The position numbers and the translations under genes are program-made. This document shows positions 59,552 through 64,000 of a stretch of 64,000 nucleotides of DNA, in pieces (the first letter of the stretch is position 1; each line of letters opens with the position of its first letter). The DNA lies in NCBI GenBank assembly GCA_024167805.1, contig CP099988.1, positions 186,001 to 250,000 on the forward strand, in the 5' to 3' direction. This DNA is from Methanobacterium sp. ERen5. GTDB lineage: Archaea; Methanobacteriota; Methanobacteria; Methanobacteriales; Methanobacteriaceae. The notes under the pieces are model-generated. The model saw nothing but the letters and a program-made list of their open reading frames with translations. It was not told the origin of the DNA and did no database searches.

Positions 59552-60020
59552 TTAATTAGCACATGTACTTAGATGATCTCCAAATACGAAAATTGAACCA
59601 CAAGTGAAGCACGGGTTTAACAAATTTATGATCACCCTACCAGTTATGGATGAACTATACATTCCCTTGCAACACATTCACCTATTTAGGAGATGAAACA
59701 ACAACGAATATTAATTCCTTTAAATTGGCTTATTCAAATTCATTTGCTTCTGGTAATTTCTCCCCAGTTATCCCCGGCTCATTTAAAACTGTTTCGTGGG
59801 TACGTTTATATCAAATTCCCCAGTTTTTCATTATTTTTTAATGTGTGATGTGTTGGTGCTGATACAAATGCAATGATAGGTGGTTCCACTGAAACAGGCA
59901 GGGTAAATGAGAATAATGCTGCATTTATCTTGCCTTGGTACTGGTTGTAATAATTATAATTGGTCTTAAAGCAAGTGATCTGGAGACCTTTCCTAGATAT
60001 CAGTTTCAATGAAATTTCAT
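59552..60020 (-). pseudogene. flavin reductase/flavoredoxin-like relic, multiply frameshifted
   Basis: The reverse strand reads in several frames as [13 protein letters not shown], then [44 protein letters not shown] and GECVARECIVHP, which are successive segments of a FMN-binding split-barrel flavin reductase. At least four frame changes are needed, plus one in-frame TAA after NEFE. It ends with a cysteine-bearing tail (NPCFTCGSIFVFGDHLSTC). It lies only 2 bases after the AtwA stop. The nonsense codon suggests at least partial true decay, unlike the single-base cases. Confidence 0.65.
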
Positions 60021-60022
60021 TC

Positions 60023-61756
60023 TTAATCGCCAGCGAGTTGCTTTTTGAGATCTTCAAAGCCAATTAAATAATCTGCTTTACATCTTTTAACAAATTCGCT
60101 GGAAAGTTTGTGAGGATCACCATCCATTATAAGTTCACCTTTGTCCATCAAAATTGCCCTGGTTGACACTTCTTCAATAAAGTCAACATGATGGCTAACC
60201 ATGAGTATAGTTGTATTAAACTCTTTGTTAATTCGTTTTAAAGAGTTTGATACAATTCTAAGTGTTATTGGATCCAAGTCTCCGAATGGTTCGTCTAGAA
60301 TGAGAACATCGGGTTTTGATGTAAGAATTAGTGCAAGTGTTGCTCTGACTTTCTGACCACCAGATAATTCATAGGATTTTCTTTCAAGTATTTCAAGGGG
60401 CAGATCAAGTGCTTTGAAAACAGGTTCCGCATATTTTTTAACTTCAGTGTCAGGGAAGCTTGGAAAGAGCATATCTAAAATATCTGAGTTTAATCCAATT
60501 TTGTCCAGTTTTGCCTTAGCTTCTGTTTCTGGAATATCTGTTAACTGGTAAAGAAGGTCCAATACTTTATCACTTATTTCTAACTCCTTTGCTACATTTT
60601 TAGCATGCATTATAACATTTTCTCCCTTAACACCCAGTCTTGCTGCAATCTGATCCTTGATTGTTGCGTGGTGTACCAGAGCGAACTCCTGGTGCATGAA
60701 CCCTAATTTGCGTCTGACTTGCATCCTGTCAAATCCAGGATCATTCATGTTAACCCAGTTGTTTTCGAGTTTGAAATATACAGTTCCAGAATCTGGAATT
60801 TCCATGCCACCCATCATTCGAAGTAGAACTGTTTTGCCTGCTCCACTTTCTCCAATGAGTGAGATTATTTCCCCTGCTTTGACATCAAAATTAATATCCT
60901 CTATCTCAAGAACATGTCCCCCTTTAAGAAGAACAAATCTTTTATCTATATTTTCAACTTTTATAACCTCTTCACCCAGGTCTTCAGGTTCCCTTGGGGG
61001 TTCTGGTTCAGCCATTTCTGAGATGAATTCTGGAATGATTCCTTCGGGAGTTCCTTCTTTGATTAATTTACCATTTTCTAACATTATCAGCCTGTCAGAT
61101 AGGTACAGATGAACTTCAGGAAGGTGGGATACTATCACAACTGTGACTCCAAGTTTCTTGTTAATATTTTTTATAGCATCTAAAACATCCTGTTTGGTTT
61201 TAGGGCATGACATCGTAGCAGGTTCGTCTAAAAGAAGTACTTTAGGTTTTTTTGCAAGTTGTCTGGCCATGATCAGTCTTTGTTTTTCTCCACCACTCAG
61301 AACTGGTGCGAAATGATCGGCTTTGTGTTCCAATCCCACAACTTTAAGGATTTCTCTGGCCTCATCTCCAAATTCATCGTAAGCATAATTAAAATCTGTT
61401 AATCCTTCATCTCCATATTTAGCACCGTTGAGTTTTCTCACTACATTTTGAAGTGCTGTTTCTGCCCACAAACCGAATGACCTTTGAAGGTGTATGGCCG
61501 TTTCCTGTTTAAGTTTGGTGAAGTAGTAGGGATTAGAGTCAAACTTTACATGAACATCATCAATATCTATTTCTCCAGCATCGAATTTTTCAACACCCCT
61601 TAATATTCTAAGAAGCGTACTTTTTCCTGATCCACTGACACCAATTATGCCAAGTATTTCACCATCATTTACTTCAATACTGATATCATCTAAAGCCTTG
61701 ATCTCTGCGCCATCATCCATTTTAAACGTCTTGGAAACATTTTTAATATTAATCAT
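60023..61756 (-). CDS. atwA: methyl-coenzyme M reductase activation component A2 (AtwA)
   Basis: 577 residues with two complete ABC ATPase domains. NBD1 has [24 protein letters not shown] and [16 protein letters not shown]2 has [24 protein letters not shown] and [12 protein letters not shown]. The linker [16 protein letters not shown] joins them. AtwA uses ATP to support activation of the Ni-F430 centre of methyl-CoM reductase, the last step of methanogenesis. No membrane part is associated. The gene is intact, strong evidence that the organism is a methanogen. Confidence 0.92.
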   Translation of the reverse strand: MINIKNVSKTFKMDDGAEIKALDDISIEVNDGEILGIIGVSGSGKSTLLRILRGVEKFDAGEIDIDDVHVKFDSNPYYFTKLKQETAIHLQRSFGLWAETALQNVVRKLNGAKYGDEGLTDFNYAYDEFGDEAREILKVVGLEHKADHFAPVLSGGEKQRLIMARQLAKKPKVLLLDEPATMSCPKTKQDVLDAIKNINKKLGVTVVIVSHLPEVHLYLSDRLIMLENGKLIKEGTPEGIIPEFISEMAEPEPPREPEDLGEEVIKVENIDKRFVLLKGGHVLEIEDINFDVKAGEIISLIGESGAGKTVLLRMMGGMEIPDSGTVYFKLENNWVNMNDPGFDRMQVRRKLGFMHQEFALVHHATIKDQIAARLGVKGENVIMHAKNVAKELEISDKVLDLLYQLTDIPETEAKAKLDKIGLNSDILDMLFPSFPDTEVKKYAEPVFKALDLPLEILERKSYELSGGQKVRATLALILTSKPDVLILDEPFGDLDPITLRIVSNSLKRINKEFNTTILMVSHHVDFIEEVSTRAILMDKGELIMDGDPHKLSSEFVKRCKADYLIGFEDLKKQLAGD

Positions 61757-62030
61757 TGATTATCACCGTTGTATTAATCAATTAAACTTGAAATTATCAT
61801 TATAAATTTTTCTTTTAAGTATATAGATTTCCAATTTGTATTAGCATCAATAATAAGTTATCTATAATTGATTTCAAAATATCTAGATAATATAAAATAT
61901 CCCCTATAAAACTAGTATTCACACTGTTTTTAGAAAAGTAGTGGTTTAAAACAGATTTAAATTAAGATAAAATGTATTTTAAGTTTTTAGATTAAAAAAA
62001 AGTAAGTAAATAGGTTAAAAAAATTGTTCT

Positions 62031-63335
62031 TTAACCTAACATCTTCTTTATGTCTTCTTTTGGGTCCCCTATAGGTGTTAAACCGTAGTTGTCCACAAGT
62101 ACTTTTAAGATTTCGTCATTAACCCATCCTGGCACTATTGGTCCGAGATACATATTTTGGATGTCCAATGCAAGAAGACTCCAGAGGATTGCTGCTGCTT
62201 TTTGTTCCATCCAGCTCAGTACGAATGTGAGTGGAAGATCGTTTATCTCCATTTCAAAGAGATCTGAGAGTGCTACAACAACATCAATACCTACTATTGC
62301 ATCGTTACACTGACCTAGATCAATTAACCTTGGAACTCCTTCTATGTCTCCAAGATCCATATCATTGAATCTGTACTTTCCACATGCAAGTGTCAGTACA
62401 ATGACATCTTCAGGCAGGTTTTTGACAAATTCTGTGTAGTACTTGGCCTGAGGTTTAGGTGAATCACATCCACCAACCACGAAGAAATGCTTGATTTTAC
62501 CTGCTTCAACAAGTTCTTTGATCTTTCCTGCTAGTGACAGTATGGTTGAGGCACCAAATCCTGTTGTTAATACAGTATCCCTAGGTTCATCTTCCAGATC
62601 AGGGAGGGATTTTGCCATTTCTATGGCTGGTGTAAAGTCATAATCTTCGATATGTGTCACTCCAGGTATCTGTGCTACTCCTACTGTGAACATTCTCTCT
62701 TTGTATTCATCTTTTGGTATAAGTACACAGTTTGATGTTCCCACTATTGCTGCAGGGTAGTCTGCAAAGATCTTCTTCTGGTCAAACCATGGCCCACCAA
62801 TTTGTCCTTTGAGGTGTTCGTACTTTCTAAGCTCAGGATATCCATGGGCCGGTAACAGTTCTGAGTGAGTGTATACATTAATACCTGTTCCTTCTGTCTG
62901 TTTTAGTAATTCTTCCAGAGCTTTTAAACTGTGGCCAGTGGCAATTATTCCCTTACCCTTAACAGATCCAACTTTAACTTCTGTAGGTGTTGGTTCTCCA
63001 TAGGTTTCTATATGAGCTTTTTTAAGCAGCTGCATGGCCTTAATATTCATCATACCTGATTCTTTGGCTAGTTCAACAAATTCTGCTGGATCGAAGTTTA
63101 CGTTTGTGAGCGTTGAGTAGAACCCCTTTTCAAGGAATTGATCCACTTCAGGATCTGTATATCCCAATTCTCTAGCATGGTAAAGGTAAGCTGATATTCC
63201 CTTCATTGAAAATAAAAGGTTGTCCTGTAATCTAGCTACCGTTGCTTCCTTTCCACAAACACCCTTTATTGTACATCCAGTTTCAAATGCTGTTTGACTG
63301 CATTGATAACAAAACATATCCAATTTTTCTGGCAT
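62031..63335 (-). CDS. hcp: hybrid cluster protein (hydroxylamine reductase), short class III form
   Basis: 434 residues. The N-terminal cluster is bound by [20 protein letters not shown]. Hybrid-cluster ligands fall in [47 protein letters not shown] and DLGQCNDA. The length is about 100 residues shorter than class I/II Hcp, as expected for the archaeal class III. Hcp reduces NO and hydroxylamine, and can S-nitrosylate proteins. A divergent ArsR-V4R regulator and a perfect inverted repeat suggest that it is inducible. GGAGGAG precedes the ATG. Confidence 0.93.
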   Translation of the reverse strand: MPEKLDMFCYQCSQTAFETGCTIKGVCGKEATVARLQDNLLFSMKGISAYLYHARELGYTDPEVDQFLEKGFYSTLTNVNFDPAEFVELAKESGMMNIKAMQLLKKAHIETYGEPTPTEVKVGSVKGKGIIATGHSLKALEELLKQTEGTGINVYTHSELLPAHGYPELRKYEHLKGQIGGPWFDQKKIFADYPAAIVGTSNCVLIPKDEYKERMFTVGVAQIPGVTHIEDYDFTPAIEMAKSLPDLEDEPRDTVLTTGFGASTILSLAGKIKELVEAGKIKHFFVVGGCDSPKPQAKYYTEFVKNLPEDVIVLTLACGKYRFNDMDLGDIEGVPRLIDLGQCNDAIVGIDVVVALSDLFEMEINDLPLTFVLSWMEQKAAAILWSLLALDIQNMYLGPIVPGWVNDEILKVLVDNYGLTPIGDPKEDIKKMLG

Positions 63336-63416
63336 AACTTTCTCCTCCCAATAACTGACTTATAGTTCTATTATGTCTTCTAAAACATTTATCATGCTCG
63401 ATTGTAAACAAAAATA

Positions 63417-63454
63417 TGTTCGTTTACAGACGAATGTTCTAATATAAACGAACA
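63417..63454. promoter_or_regulatory. inverted repeat operator between hcp and its regulator
   Basis: TGTTCGTTTA (63417-63426) and TAAACGAACA (63445-63454) are perfect 10-base arms with an 18-base spacer. A TATA box, ATATTTATAAG, follows at 63457-63467, for the regulator gene. A related half-site GAATGTTC lies in the spacer. The arms are specific enough to be a true operator. Confidence 0.78.
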
Positions 63455-63456
63455 AG

Positions 63457-63467
63457 ATATTTATAAG
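63457..63467 (+). promoter_or_regulatory. TATA box of the ArsR-V4R regulator gene
   Basis: ATATTTATAAG, an archaeal box A, about 61 bases before the ATG 63528. It lies 2 bases after the inverted repeat, so binding there would affect TBP/TFB. Confidence 0.6.
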
Positions 63468-63527
63468 TTACGGTTTCCATACTATCAGTAACAAATAAAA
63501 CCACAAACAATTAAAAGAAGTGATCCA

Positions 63528-64000
63528 ATGGTTCAAAAGGAACCCCTAAAAGACATGCAGATAGAATTGTTTTCCACATCTGAAGGAATATACGCAATCA
63601 ACAGTCCAGTCAGGGTAAAAATATTATCAGTACTGCGAGAAGGTGAATTAAGTTTTGATCAGCTTGTAGAACTTTCAGGGAAAGCTAAATCGACAGTATC
63701 TGTACATCTAAGAAGAATGGTAGATGAAGGGATAATAGGATCCAAGGTAGATGAAAACGACGCCCGAAAAAAGATATTTTTCATTAGATCAGAATATCTG
63801 GGCCATCTTTCAGGGAAAAAAGTAATTTCTGAAAATTTTGATGAATATGTTAACAAGTACATAGAAAGCGAAGGAGATCCCTTCGAATTTTTCAGGCTCA
63901 TCTTCCATACCCTCAGAGTGTCCCTCATAAGACAAGGCATAGATATCGACCCTATTCTCTACGAAGCAGGAGTTCAAGTGGGTGAAACCCTATACCATAA
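63528..64000 (+). CDS. ArsR-type HTH regulator with V4R domain, C-terminus cut by window edge
   Basis: 157 residues are visible. A winged helix ([21 protein letters not shown], recognition helix [17 protein letters not shown], wing [14 protein letters not shown]) leads into a V4R-type domain ([36 protein letters not shown]). It is co-linear with the protein at 36743, with clear similarity (ILDALC vs ILSVLR; GIRVGNVFY vs GVQVGETLY). It is divergent from hcp and likely controls it. The sensor Cys region is beyond the edge. Confidence 0.85.
   Translation, partial: MVQKEPLKDMQIELFSTSEGIYAINSPVRVKILSVLREGELSFDQLVELSGKAKSTVSVHLRRMVDEGIIGSKVDENDARKKIFFIRSEYLGHLSGKKVISENFDEYVNKYIESEGDPFEFFRLIFHTLRVSLIRQGIDIDPILYEAGVQVGETLYH

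Noticed and set aside
59650..59841. 63-codon plus-strand frame
   Set aside because: It lies opposite to the flavin-reductase relic, whose motifs are clear on the reverse strand.

Overview
This window looks like a chromosomal segment of a hydrogenotrophic methanogenic archaeon of the order Methanobacteriales, most likely Methanobacterium or a close relative. The evidence is the gene content: AtwA (component A2 of methyl-coenzyme M reductase activation), MtaA/MtaB/MtaC, CofC of F420 synthesis, glycerol-1-phosphate dehydrogenase, archaeal-type ProS, UPF0179 and DUF5518 proteins, and a parallel-beta-helix adhesin-like protein. The DNA is AT-rich, ribosome sites are GGAGGTG-like, TTG starts are common and TATA boxes are archaeal. 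I saw no rRNA, tRNA, CRISPR array or transposase gene.

Layout. 1-13.8 kb: MFS exporter (cut by the window edge), radical SAM/SPASM enzyme, carbamate kinase, a small ferritin-like protein, rhodanese, PAS histidine kinase, CapA-like protein, flavodoxin, SRPBCC protein, response regulator, Hsp20 and a CDF metal exporter. 14-21.7 kb: a 7TM histidine kinase, a Trk potassium system (two TrkA and TrkH), UspA and the remnant of a P-type ATPase. 21.9-24.8 kb: an iron-uptake operon (DtxR-FeoA fusion regulator and FeoB) with two perfect operator palindromes. 24.8-30.1 kb: a structured intergenic region, the adhesin-like protein, a second MFS exporter and a second Hsp20. 30.2-37.5 kb: a methanol-utilisation island with mtaA, mtaB, mtaC, a RamA-like corrinoid-activating ATPase with a ferredoxin tail, and an ArsR-V4R regulator. 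37.6-49.3 kb: housekeeping genes (DUF255/YyaL, rpiA, G1P dehydrogenase, proS, cofC, thiD, an ACT protein and a PaaK-like ligase). 49.5-60 kb: an oxygen-defence and iron-handling zone (hemerythrin, three rubredoxins, superoxide dismutase, peroxiredoxin, ferritin, a flavin-reductase-like relic) interleaved with a phosphodiesterase, an ABC uptake pair and a DNA glycosylase. 60-64 kb: AtwA, hybrid cluster protein Hcp and a divergent second ArsR-V4R regulator behind a perfect inverted repeat.

The genes suggest a cell that makes methane from H2/CO2, probably also reduces methanol with H2 through MtaABC, and carries a large anaerobe-type kit against O2 and reactive nitrogen. The two ArsR-V4R regulators each sit beside a redox or corrinoid system.

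A striking technical or biological feature is that at least twelve otherwise normal genes are broken by frameshifts. Every simple case is repaired by restoring one missing base in a homopolymer. They include the normally essential G1P dehydrogenase, TrkH, MtaA, peroxiredoxin and a hemerythrin that needs five such repairs. This pattern favours consensus sequencing errors over real decay. I therefore describe these genes by their reconstructed product. All calls come from reading the sequence by eye; no database search was run.
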